In this document: positions 13,887 to 26,255 of the stretch, piece after piece
Layout of the letters: the number at the start of each line of letters is the position of its first letter
How positions within the stretch are numbered: position 1 is the stretch's first letter
DNA from: Dyella thiooxydans
Lineage (GTDB): Bacteria > Pseudomonadota > Gammaproteobacteria > Xanthomonadales > Rhodanobacteraceae
Length of the DNA: 64,000 nucleotides
Direction of reading: 5' to 3'
Assembly: GCF_001641285.1 (NCBI RefSeq)
Contig: NZ_CP014841.1
Span: 682,001 to 746,000, forward strand
Notes under the pieces: model-generated
What the model was told of the DNA's origin: nothing
Seen by the model: the letters and a program-made list of their open reading frames with translations, nothing else
Databases searched by the model: none
Program-made: the position numbers and the translations under genes

Positions 13887-14975
13887 ATGGCTGATTCGAA
13901 GAACCCGCTGAGCGAGGTGCGCGAGCGCATCGACAGCATCGACCGACAGATCCAGGAGCTGATCGCCGAGCGTGCCGAGCGCGCTCGCGAGGTGGCCAGG
14001 GTGAAGGGCGAAGGCCTGTCGGCGATCGACTATTACCGCCCCGAACGCGAGGCCCACGTGCTGCGCATGGTGGTGGACCGCAACAACGGGCCGCTGTCGG
14101 ACACCGAGATGGTGCGGCTGTTCCGCGAGATCATGTCGTCCTGCCTGGCGCAGGAAGACCCTCTGAAGATCGGTTTTCTGGGCCCGGAAGGCACTTTCAG
14201 CGAGCAGGCGGTGCGCAAGCACTTCGGCCACGCCGCTTACGCCTTGCCGCTGGGCAGCATCGAGGAGGTGTTCCAGGAGGTGGCCGCGGGCCATGCCGAC
14301 TTCGGCGTGGTGCCGGTGGAGAACTCCGGGCAGGGCATGATCCAGGTCACCCTGGACATGTTCCTGACTTCGGAAGCCACCATCTGCGGCGAGGTGGAGC
14401 TGCGCGTGCACCAGTGCCTGCACTCGCTCAGCGGCAATCTTGCCGATGTGAAGCATGTCTATGCCCACGCGCAGTCGTTGCAGCAGTGCAAGACCTGGTT
14501 GCGGCTGAACCTGCCGGGAGTGGAATGCACCGCGGTCAGCAGCAATGCCGAGGCCGCCCGGATGGCGCGCGCCGACGAGCAGGCGGCGGCCATCGCCGGC
14601 GAGAGCGCCGGCAAGATCTACGGATTGAAGACCGTCGCCAAGGCGATCGAGGACCGCGCCGACAACACCACGCGCTTCCTGGTGATCGGCCGTTCGCTGT
14701 TTCCGCCGTCGGGCAACGATCGCACCTCGCTGCTGGTCACGGTAAATGACAAGCCCGGCGCGCTTTACGACGTGCTGAGTCCGTTCGCCAAGCACGGTGT
14801 GAGCCTCAACCGCATCGAGTCGCGCCCGGCCCATACCGGCAAGTGGCAGTACGCGTTCTTCATCGACGTGTCCGGCCATATCGACGAGGGCAACCTGAAG
14901 GAGGCCGTGGCGGAGATCCGCCCGAGTGTGGCCAGCCTGCGGGTGCTCGGTTCCTACCCGGTCGCCCTGCCATGA
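13887..14975 (+). CDS. pheA: Bifunctional chorismate mutase / prephenate dehydratase PheA
   Basis: This 362-residue P-protein converts chorismate to prephenate and then to phenylpyruvate. Domains in order: AroQ chorismate mutase (about residues 5-90, RERIDSIDRQIQELIAERA), prephenate dehydratase (about 97-275, GFLGPEGTFSEQA and the NTTRFLVIG motif), and a C-terminal ACT domain (about 285-360) with the ESRPAHTGKWQYAFFID segment expected to bind phenylalanine for feedback inhibition. Its stop overlaps the aroA start (ATGA), so the two are probably translated together. Confidence 0.97.
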   Translation: MADSKNPLSEVRERIDSIDRQIQELIAERAERAREVARVKGEGLSAIDYYRPEREAHVLRMVVDRNNGPLSDTEMVRLFREIMSSCLAQEDPLKIGFLGPEGTFSEQAVRKHFGHAAYALPLGSIEEVFQEVAAGHADFGVVPVENSGQGMIQVTLDMFLTSEATICGEVELRVHQCLHSLSGNLADVKHVYAHAQSLQQCKTWLRLNLPGVECTAVSSNAEAARMARADEQAAAIAGESAGKIYGLKTVAKAIEDRADNTTRFLVIGRSLFPPSGNDRTSLLVTVNDKPGALYDVLSPFAKHGVSLNRIESRPAHTGKWQYAFFIDVSGHIDEGNLKEAVAEIRPSVASLRVLGSYPVALP

Positions 14976-16288
14976 GCGGGGGCCAGCGTGTGGACTGGAC
15001 CAGCCGCCCGGCCGGTCCGTTGAATGGTGTCGTGCGCGTGCCCGGCGACAAGTCGGTGTCGCATCGCGCGATGATGCTCGGCGCCCTCGCCGAGGGTGTA
15101 TCGCATATCCATGGCTTCCTCGAAGGCGAGGACACCCGTGCCACCGCCGCGGTCATGCAGCAGCTCGGCGTGCGCATCGACGCGCTGGCCAATGGCGAGC
15201 GGGTCGTGCACGGCGTGGGCCTGCACGGCCTGCGTGCCGCCGCCGCTGCGCTGGACTGCGGCAACGCCGGCACCGGCATGCGCCTGCTCACCGGCCTGCT
15301 GGCCGGCCAGGCCTTCGACAGCACCCTGGTCGGCGACGAATCGCTTTCCCGGCGGCCGATGCGCCGGGTCACCGATCCGCTGGCCAAGATGGGTGCCCGC
15401 ATCGACAGCCAGGAGGGCCTGCCGCCGTTGCACGTCCATGGCGGCCAGCCGCTGCGCGGCATCCGGTACACCTTGCCGGTGGCCAGCGCCCAGGTGAAGT
15501 CGGCCCTGTTGCTGGCCGGCCTTTATGCCGAAGGCGAGACCGAGGTGATCGAGCCGCATCCGACCCGCGACTACACCGAGCGGATGCTCGCCGCGTTCGG
15601 CTGGCCGATCGAGTTTTCGCCGGGGCGTGCGAAGTTGAGCGGCGGCCATGCCCTGCGCGCCACCGACGTGCGCGTGCCGGCCGATTTCTCCTCGGCGGCG
15701 TTCTTCCTGGTCGCCGCCAGCATCGTGCCTGGCGCCGAGCTGCGCCTGCCGGCGGTGGGCCTGAACCCGCGACGCACCGGCCTGCTGCAGGCGTTGCGCC
15801 TGATGGGCGCCGACATCCGCGTCGAGAACAAGGGCGAGAGCGGTGGCGAGCCGGTCGGCGACCTGGTGGTGCGGTATGCACCACTGCACGGCATCGAGCT
15901 GCCCGAGGCGCTGGTGCCGGACATGATCGACGAATTCCCCGCACTGTTCGTGGCCGCAGCCGTGGCCGAGGGAGTCACCGTGGTAAGCGGCGCGGCCGAG
16001 CTGCGGGTGAAGGAGTCCGATCGCCTGGCCAGCATGGCCGCCGGCCTGCAGGCGCTGGGTGTGCGGATCGAGGAGCGGCCCGATGGAGCCACCATCCACG
16101 GCGGACCGATCGGCGGCGGGAGTATCGACAGCCACGGTGACCACCGCATCGCGATGAGCTTTGCCGTCGCCGGCCTGGTTGCCGGCGGCCCGATCCGCAT
16201 CGGCGACTGCGCCAACGTGGCCACCTCGTTCCCCGGCTTCATGGAACTGGCCAATGGGTGCGGTTTCGACCTTGGCGTGGTCCCGTAG
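14972..16288 (+). CDS. aroA: 3-phosphoshikimate 1-carboxyvinyltransferase (EPSP synthase)
   Basis: AroA joins shikimate-3-phosphate and PEP, the sixth step of the shikimate pathway. The 438-residue protein shows PGDKSVSHRAMMLGALAEG, GNAGTGMRLLTGLLAG and the C-terminal DHRIAMSFAVAGL. It starts at an ATG that overlaps the pheA stop by four bases. The segment GNAGTGMR has alanine in the position used to tell glyphosate-sensitive from tolerant classes, but class cannot be settled by eye. The stop codon lies inside a REP-like inverted repeat. Confidence 0.97.
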   Translation: MSGGQRVDWTSRPAGPLNGVVRVPGDKSVSHRAMMLGALAEGVSHIHGFLEGEDTRATAAVMQQLGVRIDALANGERVVHGVGLHGLRAAAAALDCGNAGTGMRLLTGLLAGQAFDSTLVGDESLSRRPMRRVTDPLAKMGARIDSQEGLPPLHVHGGQPLRGIRYTLPVASAQVKSALLLAGLYAEGETEVIEPHPTRDYTERMLAAFGWPIEFSPGRAKLSGGHALRATDVRVPADFSSAAFFLVAASIVPGAELRLPAVGLNPRRTGLLQALRLMGADIRVENKGESGGEPVGDLVVRYAPLHGIELPEALVPDMIDEFPALFVAAAVAEGVTVVSGAAELRVKESDRLASMAAGLQALGVRIEERPDGATIHGGPIGGGSIDSHGDHRIAMSFAVAGLVAGGPIRIGDCANVATSFPGFMELANGCGFDLGVVP

Positions 16289-16347
16289 GAGCGCACCCTG
16301 TGCGCGACAACGCGACAAGAAACATCGCGCACAGGGTGCGCTCCTAC
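16285..16347. repeat. REP-like inverted repeat overlapping the aroA stop
   Basis: Two perfect 23-bp inverted arms (16285-16307 and 16325-16347, outer end GTAGGAGCGC) flank a 17-bp spacer. The aroA TAG stop (16286-16288) lies in the left arm. Arms of this type are common dispersed palindromes in Xanthomonadales and Pseudomonas genomes (family knowledge). In RNA it would form a very strong hairpin between aroA and kdsB. Confidence 0.85.
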
Positions 16348-16398
16348 ACACGAGCGCGGCCTGCGGGTTAGGCTTCCAGGCCCGTGATCGAGGTCGCC

Positions 16399-17169
16399 AT
16401 GTCCTGTCCTGATTTCATCGTCGCCATTCCGGCTCGCTACGGCTCCACCCGCCTGCCGGCCAAGCCGTTGCGCGCCATTGCCGGCGTGCCGATGGTGGTT
16501 CGCGTGGCGCAGCGCGCGCTGCAGGCCGGGGCCGGCCAGGTGGTGGTGGCGGTGGACGACGAGCGCATCGCCTCGGCGCTCAAGGGGCAGGGCGTGGACG
16601 TGTGCATGACCCGCGCCGACCATGCGTCCGGCAGCGACCGGCTGGCCGAGTGCGCCGCGCACTATGGCTGGGCCGACGACGCCATCGTGGTGAACCTGCA
16701 GGGCGACGAGCCGTTCGCGCCGGCGGCCGGCATTCGTGAGGTGGCGCGCGCGCTGGCCGAGGACGACGCACCGATGGCGACCCTGGCCGCGCCGGTCACC
16801 GACGCACACGAGCTGTTCGATCCCAATGTGGTGAAGCTGGTGCGCGACGCGCGCGGCCGCGCGCTGTATTTCAGCCGGGCGCCGCTGCCGTGGGCACGCG
16901 ATGCGTTCGCGGCAAGCCGGGATGCCTTGCCGGTCGACGTGCCGTTCCTGCGCCATATCGGCATCTACGCCTATCGTGCGGGCTTCCTGCGCCAGTACAC
17001 CGGCCTGACCCGCACGCCGCTCGAGCAGGCCGAGTCGCTGGAACAGCTGCGCGTGCTGGAACACGGCCATACGATCGCGGTACGTCTGACCCCCGAGCCG
17101 TTCCCGCCTGGCATCGACACCGAAGCGGACCTTCAGCGCGCCGAGCGCTGGCTGGCGGAGCAGGCGTGA
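16399..17169 (+). CDS. kdsB: 3-deoxy-manno-octulosonate cytidylyltransferase KdsB
   Basis: KdsB activates KDO with CTP for lipopolysaccharide synthesis. The 256-residue product shows the N-terminal [15 protein letters not shown] nucleotide-binding motif, NLQGDEPF and a C-terminal [13 protein letters not shown] take the ATG at 16399 ([16 protein letters not shown]) because it puts the motif at the usual distance from the N-terminus; a GTG at 16384 would add five residues. It is separated from aroA by the inverted repeat and overlaps the next gene by four bases. Confidence 0.96.
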   Translation: MSCPDFIVAIPARYGSTRLPAKPLRAIAGVPMVVRVAQRALQAGAGQVVVAVDDERIASALKGQGVDVCMTRADHASGSDRLAECAAHYGWADDAIVVNLQGDEPFAPAAGIREVARALAEDDAPMATLAAPVTDAHELFDPNVVKLVRDARGRALYFSRAPLPWARDAFAASRDALPVDVPFLRHIGIYAYRAGFLRQYTGLTRTPLEQAESLEQLRVLEHGHTIAVRLTPEPFPPGIDTEADLQRAERWLAEQA

Positions 17170-17636
17170 GCGGCGACCGTGGCGGCCTGCTGATCGTCTG
17201 CCTCGGCAATATCTGCCGCTCGCCGGTGGTGGCCGAGGTGGTGCGCCACCGCTTCGCCGCGGCCGGTCGATCGTTGGTGGTCGAATCCTGCGGTACCGGC
17301 GGCTGGCACGTGGGGCATCGCGCCGACGCGCGCATGCGCGAGGCGGCGCGCGAAGCCGGCTACGACCTGTCCGGTCACCGCGCGCGGCAGATCGAGGCGG
17401 GCGACTTCCAGCGCTTCGATCGCGTGCTGGGGATGGACCTGGCCAACCTGCGCGACCTCACCGCGCGCTGCCCGCCGGCATTGCGCGACAAGCTGGGCCT
17501 GTTCCTGCCCACCGCCGGGGTTGAGGGCGTGGTCGAGGTGCCCGACCCCTACTACGGCGGGCCGGAGGATTTCCGTTACGTGGTCGCGCTGGCCGAGCGC
17601 GGCGCCGACGGCCTGCTGGCCCGGCTGGGCGGCTGA
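17166..17636 (+). CDS. Low-molecular-weight protein-tyrosine phosphatase
   Basis: The 156-residue protein has the LMW-PTP active-site loop near the N-terminus (CLGNICRS, the C-x5-R motif) and the catalytic DPYYGG aspartate near the end. The start is a GTG in a GTGA overlap with the kdsB stop. In other bacteria such enzymes dephosphorylate tyrosine kinases of exopolysaccharide systems (Wzb/Etk-Etp). No tyrosine kinase is adjacent here, so the substrate cannot be named. The coupling with kdsB hints at envelope work, but that is inference. Confidence 0.92.
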   Translation: MSGDRGGLLIVCLGNICRSPVVAEVVRHRFAAAGRSLVVESCGTGGWHVGHRADARMREAAREAGYDLSGHRARQIEAGDFQRFDRVLGMDLANLRDLTARCPPALRDKLGLFLPTAGVEGVVEVPDPYYGGPEDFRYVVALAERGADGLLARLGG

Positions 17637-17690
17637 TACGCCGGTTCCGGGCGGCGGCAATTCACCTGCCTGCCGCTACAATCCCGACCC

Positions 17691-19517
17691 ATGTCTCCCG
17701 CTTCCGAGCCGGCCTTCGACGGCAAGGCCTTCGTCCGCACCCTTTCCACTTCGCCCGGCGTCTATCGCTATTTCGACGCGGACGGAGAGCTGCTCTACGT
17801 CGGCAAGGCCGCCAACCTGAAGAAGCGGGTCGGCAGCTATTTCCTCAAGCCGCGGATGGAGCCGCGGATCGCCTCGATGATCTCGCAGATCGCCCGTTGC
17901 GAGACCACGGTGACCCGTACCGCGGGCGAGGCACTGCTGCTGGAATCGCAGCTGATCAAGTCGCTCAAGCCGCGCTACAACATCATGTTGCGCGACGACA
18001 AGAGTTATCCGTACGTCTACCTGTCGGGGAGCGAGGATTACCCGCGGCTGGCCTTCCACCGCGGGGCGCGCAACCTGCCGGGGCGCTTCTTCGGGCCGTA
18101 TCCCAGCGCGTTCGCCGTACGTGAGAGCCTCAGCCTGATGCAGAAGCTGTTCCAGGTACGGCAGTGCGAGGACAGCTATTTCCGCAATCGGTCGCGACCC
18201 TGCCTGCAGCACCAGATCGGTCGTTGCACAGCGCCGTGCGTGGGACTGATCAGCGTCGACGATTACCGTGCCGACGTACGGCACGCCGAGATGTTCCTCG
18301 AGGGGCGCTCCAGTGCGGTGATCGACGAACTGGCCGCCTCGATGGAGCAGGCCAGCGCCCAGCTGAACTTCGAGCGCGCGGCGGTGCTGCGGGATCAGGT
18401 CGCCGCGTTGCGCAAGCTGCAGGCCCAGCACCACGTGCACGGTGCCAGCGCGGACATGGACGTGATCGCCTGCCGCATCGAATCGGGGCTGGCCTGTGTC
18501 AGCGTGCTGTTCTTCCGCAACGGCATCAGCCTGGGCACACGCGATTTCTTCCCGCGCCTGCCGCTGGATGCCGAGCCGGGCGACCTGCTGGCGCAGTTCG
18601 TGGCGCAGTACTACCTGGATCGACCTGTGCCGCGCGAGTTGATTGTCGGCGAGGAGATGCCCGACCAGGACGTGCTGGCCGAGGTGCTGGCCGAGCAGAG
18701 CGGGCATGCGGTGGAGATCAAACATCGCGTGCGCGGCGACCGCGCCCAGTTCCTTCAGCTGGCCCAGCGCAACGCGCAGGCTTCGTTGACCCAGCGACTG
18801 GCCAGCCGGCAGACCCTGGGCACGCGCTTCGACGACCTGCAGAAGCTGCTGGAACTGGACGAACCACCGAAACGCATCGAGTGCTTCGACATCAGCCACA
18901 CCCGTGGCGAATTGACCGTGGCCTCCTGCGTGGTGTTCGGGCCGGAAGGACCGGACAAGTCGCACTACCGCCGTTTCAACATCACCGGGATCACTCCCGG
19001 CGACGACTACGCCGCCATGCACCAGGCGCTGACCCGGCGCTTCCGCAAGGTGGCCGAGGGCGAGGGGGCGAAACCGGACGTGCTGCTGATCGACGGTGGT
19101 GGCGGGCAGGTGGCGCAGGCGCTGGATGTGCTGCGCGAGCTGGGCGTCGCCGGTATCACCGTGGTCGGCGTGGCCAAGGGCCCGGGTCGGCGCGCGGGTG
19201 AGGAAACCCTGGTGCTGGCCGATCTGGGGCGCGAAATCCACCCGGGAGCGGCTTCGCCGGCGCTGCACCTGGTTGCGGCCGTGCGCGACGAGGCGCACCG
19301 TTTCGCCATCAGCGGTCATCGCAAGCGGCGCGAGAAGGCGCGCGAGCGCAGTGTCCTGGAGGACGTGCCGGGGGTGGGCGCGCGTCGACGCAGTGCGTTG
19401 CTCAAGGCCTTCGGCGGGCTCGCCGGCGTCGAGGCCGCCGGCGTCGAGGAATTGATGCGGATCAAGGGTATCGATCGAGGCCTGGCCGAGCGCATCTACG
19501 CGGCCATGCATCCCTGA
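17691..19517 (+). CDS. uvrC: Excinuclease ABC subunit C (UvrC)
   Basis: UvrC makes both cuts around a DNA lesion in nucleotide excision repair. The 608-residue protein has the GIY-YIG domain at the start (GVYRYFDADGELLYVGKA), the UVR motif (about residues 205-235) that binds UvrB, an RNase H-like endonuclease half with the conserved ECFDISH and LLIDGGGGQ segments, and a C-terminal helix-hairpin-helix pair (VPGVGARRRSALL, IKGIDRGLAERI). A TACAAT hexamer lies 8 bases before the start. pgsA follows 76 bp downstream, an order also seen in E. coli. Confidence 0.98.
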   Translation: MSPASEPAFDGKAFVRTLSTSPGVYRYFDADGELLYVGKAANLKKRVGSYFLKPRMEPRIASMISQIARCETTVTRTAGEALLLESQLIKSLKPRYNIMLRDDKSYPYVYLSGSEDYPRLAFHRGARNLPGRFFGPYPSAFAVRESLSLMQKLFQVRQCEDSYFRNRSRPCLQHQIGRCTAPCVGLISVDDYRADVRHAEMFLEGRSSAVIDELAASMEQASAQLNFERAAVLRDQVAALRKLQAQHHVHGASADMDVIACRIESGLACVSVLFFRNGISLGTRDFFPRLPLDAEPGDLLAQFVAQYYLDRPVPRELIVGEEMPDQDVLAEVLAEQSGHAVEIKHRVRGDRAQFLQLAQRNAQASLTQRLASRQTLGTRFDDLQKLLELDEPPKRIECFDISHTRGELTVASCVVFGPEGPDKSHYRRFNITGITPGDDYAAMHQALTRRFRKVAEGEGAKPDVLLIDGGGGQVAQALDVLRELGVAGITVVGVAKGPGRRAGEETLVLADLGREIHPGAASPALHLVAAVRDEAHRFAISGHRKRREKARERSVLEDVPGVGARRRSALLKAFGGLAGVEAAGVEELMRIKGIDRGLAERIYAAMHP

Positions 19518-19593
19518 GCATCGATCGGCCGGGCGCCGCTACCCGGCAACGTGCGACACTTGGCGAAGCCACATCCGAGGAACCGAGCACCTG

Positions 19594-20235
19594 ATGCGTA
19601 TCAACCTGCCCACCTGGCTCACCCTGTTCCGTGTCGCGCTGTTGCCGGTGATGGTGGTTGCGTTCTACCTGCCGTTCCGGGGGCACAACATCGTGGCGGC
19701 GGTCGTGTTCCTGCTCGCGGCGGTCACAGACTGGCTGGACGGCTACCTGGCCCGCCGCCTGAACATGACTTCGGCCTTCGGCGCATTCCTCGACCCGGTG
19801 GCGGACAAGCTGATGGTGGCGATCACGCTGTTCCTCCTGGTGGAGTCGCACCATCGCGTGGTGGAATCGCACTACGGTGCGGCGGTTCCCAACCACGACT
19901 GGTTCGGCGTGGTGATGGCGGTGACCGCGGCGATCATCGTCGGGCGCGAGATCAGCATTTCCGCGCTGCGCGAGTGGATGGCCGAGATCGGCATGCGCGC
20001 GGCGGTGAAGGTGGCCTTCATCGGCAAGCTGAAGACGGCGATGCAGATGGTCGCGCTCACCGTGCTGATCGTGCAGCACGATGCCGAGACGCTACGCCTG
20101 TACCACGTCGGCGAGTTCCTGCTGGTGGCCGCGGGCGTGCTCACCATCTGGTCGGGCCTGTACTACGTGCGCGCCGCCTGGCCGGCCCTGAGCGGCGACC
20201 TGTCGCGCCCACCGTCCTCCGGTGACGATTCATGA
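19594..20235 (+). CDS. pgsA: CDP-diacylglycerol-glycerol-3-phosphate 3-phosphatidyltransferase
   Basis: PgsA makes phosphatidylglycerol phosphate in the inner membrane, the committed step to phosphatidylglycerol and cardiolipin. The 213-residue protein has several hydrophobic helices and the CDP-alcohol phosphotransferase signature (DG..AR, then G...D...D) running from DWLDGYLARR to LDPVADK. It is somewhat longer than the 182-residue E. coli protein, with an extra hydrophilic loop around residues 88-108. It follows uvrC, and a tRNA promoter begins directly after it. Confidence 0.95.
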   Translation: MRINLPTWLTLFRVALLPVMVVAFYLPFRGHNIVAAVVFLLAAVTDWLDGYLARRLNMTSAFGAFLDPVADKLMVAITLFLLVESHHRVVESHYGAAVPNHDWFGVVMAVTAAIIVGREISISALREWMAEIGMRAAVKVAFIGKLKTAMQMVALTVLIVQHDAETLRLYHVGEFLLVAAGVLTIWSGLYYVRAAWPALSGDLSRPPSSGDDS

Positions 20236-20245
20236 AGAAGAGGGG

Positions 20246-20273
20246 TTGACGGGTCGCGATCTCACGCTAGAAT
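20246..20273 (+). promoter_or_regulatory. Sigma-70 promoter of tRNA-Gly copy 1
   Basis: TTGACG (20246-20251) and TAGAAT (20268-20273) are separated by 16 bp and lie 13 bp before the tRNA-Gly gene. This is near consensus and well placed for a stable-RNA promoter; a GC-rich stretch (GCGCG) follows the -10 box. Confidence 0.8.
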
Positions 20274-20286
20274 GCGCGACTCCAAT

Positions 20287-20362
<76 letters not shown>

Positions 20363-20374
20363 GATTGCATCGTG

Positions 20375-20402
20375 CGAAGCCCCGGTCCCGACCGGGGCTT
20401 CG
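20375..20402 (+). terminator. Hairpin after tRNA-Gly copy 1
   Basis: A perfect 12-bp stem (20375-20386 with 20391-20402) with a CCCG loop starts 12 bp behind the tRNA. Only a short T-rich stretch follows, so termination is plausible but may be incomplete. Confidence 0.65.
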
Positions 20403-20513
20403 TCGTTTCCGGGCCTGGCGGATGGAAGCGACGGTGTCCGCCGGGATGTGGCGAACGCCGTAAAGAAACCTCTTCCCATCTGTCATCCTTCTGCTATCAT
20501 TTCGGGCTCAGAC

Positions 20514-20589
<76 letters not shown>

Positions 20590-20597
20590 TCTTCGGC

Positions 20598-20628
20598 AAA
20601 ACCTCGGGCTTCCGGGGTTTTGTTTTTT
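20598..20628 (+). terminator. Rho-independent terminator after tRNA-Gly copy 2
   Basis: A 10-bp stem (20598-20607 with 20612-20621, one G-T pair) with a GCTT loop is followed by a T6 run (20623-20628). Confidence 0.88.
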
Positions 20629-20636
20629 GAAGCGAT

Positions 20637-20710
20637 GGCCTGGTGGCAGAGTGGTCATGCAGCGGACTGCAAATCCGCGTACGCCGGTTCGATTCCGACC
20701 CAGGCCTCCA
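20637..20710 (+). tRNA. tRNA-Cys (GCA)
   Basis: The 74-nt gene has acceptor arms GGCCTGG/CCAGGCC, anticodon GCA in GGACTGCAAATCC, T-loop GTTCGATTC and an encoded CCA. Confidence 0.97.
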
Positions 20711-20742
20711 TCGTTTTTCGGGACGATCCGCTGTCCCTCCAG

Positions 20743-20765
20743 GCCCGCTCCGCGCGGGCTTTTTT
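20743..20765 (+). terminator. Rho-independent terminator after tRNA-Cys
   Basis: A GC-rich 6-bp stem (20743-20748 with 20754-20759) with a 5-nt loop is followed directly by T6 (20760-20765). Confidence 0.85.
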
Positions 20766-20848
20766 GTGCCCGGCCGGCACGCGGGCCGCGCCGGACCCGC
20801 GTGCTACGATCCGGCCTCGTCGCGCATTGCCGCGATGCCAGCCTCCGG

Positions 20849-20932
20849 GCCCGGATGGCGAAACTGGTATACGCAAGGGACTTAAAATCCCTCGGCCGCA
20901 AGGCCATGCGGGTTCGATCCCCGCTCCGGGCA
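20849..20932 (+). tRNA. tRNA-Leu (TAA)
   Basis: The 84-nt class II tRNA has acceptor arms GCCCGGA/TCCGGGC, anticodon TAA in GACTTAAAATC, a long variable arm (CGGCCGCAAGGCC region) and T-loop GTTCGATCC. Unlike the three neighbouring tRNA genes it has no encoded CCA: CAC follows the discriminator base, so the CCA end must be added by the nucleotidyltransferase. Confidence 0.95.
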
Positions 20933-20973
20933 CACCTCATCCGGCGCGCTTTTCCCGGTCGTGCCGCCGACCG

Positions 20974-24188
<3,215 letters not shown>

Positions 24189-24192
<4 letters not shown>

Positions 24193-25619
24193 GCGAACCA
24201 CCCGTGCAGCATCCAGCCGGCGAGCGCATCCGGTCGTTCGCCGGCGGGGCAGAACGCCCAGGCGCGCTGGCCTTCGGCGGTTTCCAGCACGTAGTAGTCG
24301 CGGCGCAGGTCGCCGCCGTCCCACCAGCCGCTCTCGATGCGCTCGGGGCCGGCGAGCACGCGCAGGCCGTGGGTGCGTAGCGGCACCGGCTGCGGCAGCA
24401 GCCAGGTCGGGCGCGGCAGCGTGGTCGGCACAGCGGCGCGGCCGGCGTCGTCAGCGATGCGCTGGGCGTGTTCCGGGCGCGGATCGGGAGTGGCCTCCAG
24501 CCGGTACACGGCGTCGTCGCCGAGGCGGGCGCGCAGCCGTTCCTGCAATTGCGCCAGCGGCAGGGCGTGTTCGGGACGCAAGTCGAACAGGTCGCGGCCA
24601 CCGGGCACGAACGGTGGCAGCTCGTCGGCGCGCAGGCGCAGCCATTCCACCGGGCGCGCCAGCACGATGCGCTCCAGCCGGCTGCGTGCCGATTCGAACA
24701 GCGCTCCGGCTTCGCGCTCGGGCTGCAGCAGGCCGATCACTACCCGCGTCGGTGCCTGGCCACGATGGCCCAGGCTGAGCACGAAACGCTGCACGCCGCC
24801 ATCGCGGCCGGCCAGGAACGTGGCCAGGTCGCCGGTGAGACGGCGCAGCGGGAAAGCCAGTGCGGCGAGGTTCTCCACGTCGAAGTTGAAGGCGATGCGT
24901 GCGTCGAAACGGTCTGGCGGCAGGTAGCGCGGCCGCGGAATCGGGCGCTCGCCGAGCAGGTCGTCCAGGTGCTCCAGCAGGGCGGCGCCGAAGCGGCGGC
25001 GCAGGCCGGCGCGCGGCAGCGCGAGCAGGGCGCCGAGGCGATGCACGCCCATGCGGGCGAAGGCTTCGTGCAGGTCGTCGGGGAGCTGGGCGTGGACCAG
25101 CGGCAGCTTCGCCAGCTGCGCGCGGAGCTGGCCGGGTTCGGTCAGCGCGGCACCGTCGGCGGCATCGGCCAGCGCGCGTGCAGCCAGCGGCGTGGGCGCC
25201 AGCGCCAGGCGATGGCGGAAGCCCATCGCGGCGAGGTCGTCGCGCAGCTTCTTTTCGAAGCCGGGCCAGTGGCCGAACAGCCGCTGGCTGCGCTGCACCT
25301 CCAGCGCCAGCGCACCGGGCAGGCGCAGCACCTCGGCGCTGTAGCGGTAGGCCCAGGCGGCGAGCAGGTCGTGCTGGCGCGCGGTGAGTGCCACGTCGTG
25401 GGCCACCGCGTCGAAGCGGGCGAGCAGGGCGTGGGCGGTGGTCAGCGGCTGGCCGGGCGCGATGCCGCCCGCCCGCGCGGCCTCATCGGCGTCGAGGACG
25501 TGGCGTGTCTGCAGTGGCCCGTCGATCAGCACCAGCGGCGGCGCTTCGGCGTCCGGCAGTCGGCGGCGGAGGAGCGTATCCAGCGCCAGGTGCGGCAGCA
25601 CGATGCAGGCCCACAGCAT
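24189..25619 (-). CDS. imuB: Y-family polymerase-like protein ImuB
   Basis: ImuB is an inactive relative of the Y-family polymerases that acts as a hub, binding ImuA, DnaE2 and the beta clamp. The 476-residue product begins [20 protein letters not shown], and the acidic catalytic residues of DinB near the N-terminus are replaced by hydrophobic ones, as expected for ImuB. The C-terminal half (from about residue 330) is the variable ImuB tail. It overlaps dnaE2 by four bases and follows imuA by 9 bp. Confidence 0.93.
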
Positions 25620-25628
25620 GGCGCGCCC

Positions 25629-26252
25629 TCATGCGCCTGCGCGCGACAGCGCAAACGCCTGCGCCGGCGGTTGGCCGCCGCGGCATTTGCGCACCCGCCA
25701 CTGCGGCTGCGGCCGGGTTTCCAGTTCGATGCGTAACGCCGCCGGCGAGGCCTGCGCGGCATGGCGACGGTCGCGGAACAGGAAGGCCGGCGTGCGGCCG
25801 GTGTCGGCGGCGACCTGCAGCCGGCGCAGCGCGCGGTCGTCGGCCTCGCCGGGCCAGCCCAGCACCGCGCCGCAGGCGGCGCTGCGCAGGCCCTGCTCCA
25901 TTGCCCACAGGATCTCGCTGCCGGCGGCGCGCACCACCAGCACGTGGCGCATGTCCACGCCGCGGGCCGACCAGCCGGCCACGCCGGGCAGGTAGGGTGG
26001 CGCCACCACCAGGGCGGGGCGCTCGCGCGTGGCCAGCCGACCCAGCGCCGGCAGCACCAGGGCCAGCTCGCCCACGCCGTCGGCCGGCAGCAGCAGCTCG
26101 CTCAAGGCATGGGCTGGCCAACCGCCCTGCGGCAGGGCGGCGTCCAGTGCCGGCCAGCCGCTGGGAATGCCGCCGGCCGGCGCCGGACGCTCGCGGCCGT
26201 GCCAGACCTGGCGGCTCTCCAGCAGGGGCGTCAACGACAGCGGCTCGGCCAT
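25629..26252 (-). CDS. imuA: Translesion synthesis protein ImuA
   Basis: ImuA is a RecA/SulA-like protein that works with ImuB and DnaE2 in SOS mutagenesis. The 207-residue product shows the usual N-terminal VWHGRE....GIPSGWPALDAALPQGGWP segment and a RecA-like core, but no complete Walker A motif, as is usual for the family. It lies 3 bp after lexA2 and 9 bp before imuB, so the four genes form one operon. Confidence 0.9.
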   Translation of the reverse strand: MAEPLSLTPLLESRQVWHGRERPAPAGGIPSGWPALDAALPQGGWPAHALSELLLPADGVGELALVLPALGRLATRERPALVVAPPYLPGVAGWSARGVDMRHVLVVRAAGSEILWAMEQGLRSAACGAVLGWPGEADDRALRRLQVAADTGRTPAFLFRDRRHAAQASPAALRIELETRPQPQWRVRKCRGGQPPAQAFALSRAGA

Positions 26253-26255
26253 CGC

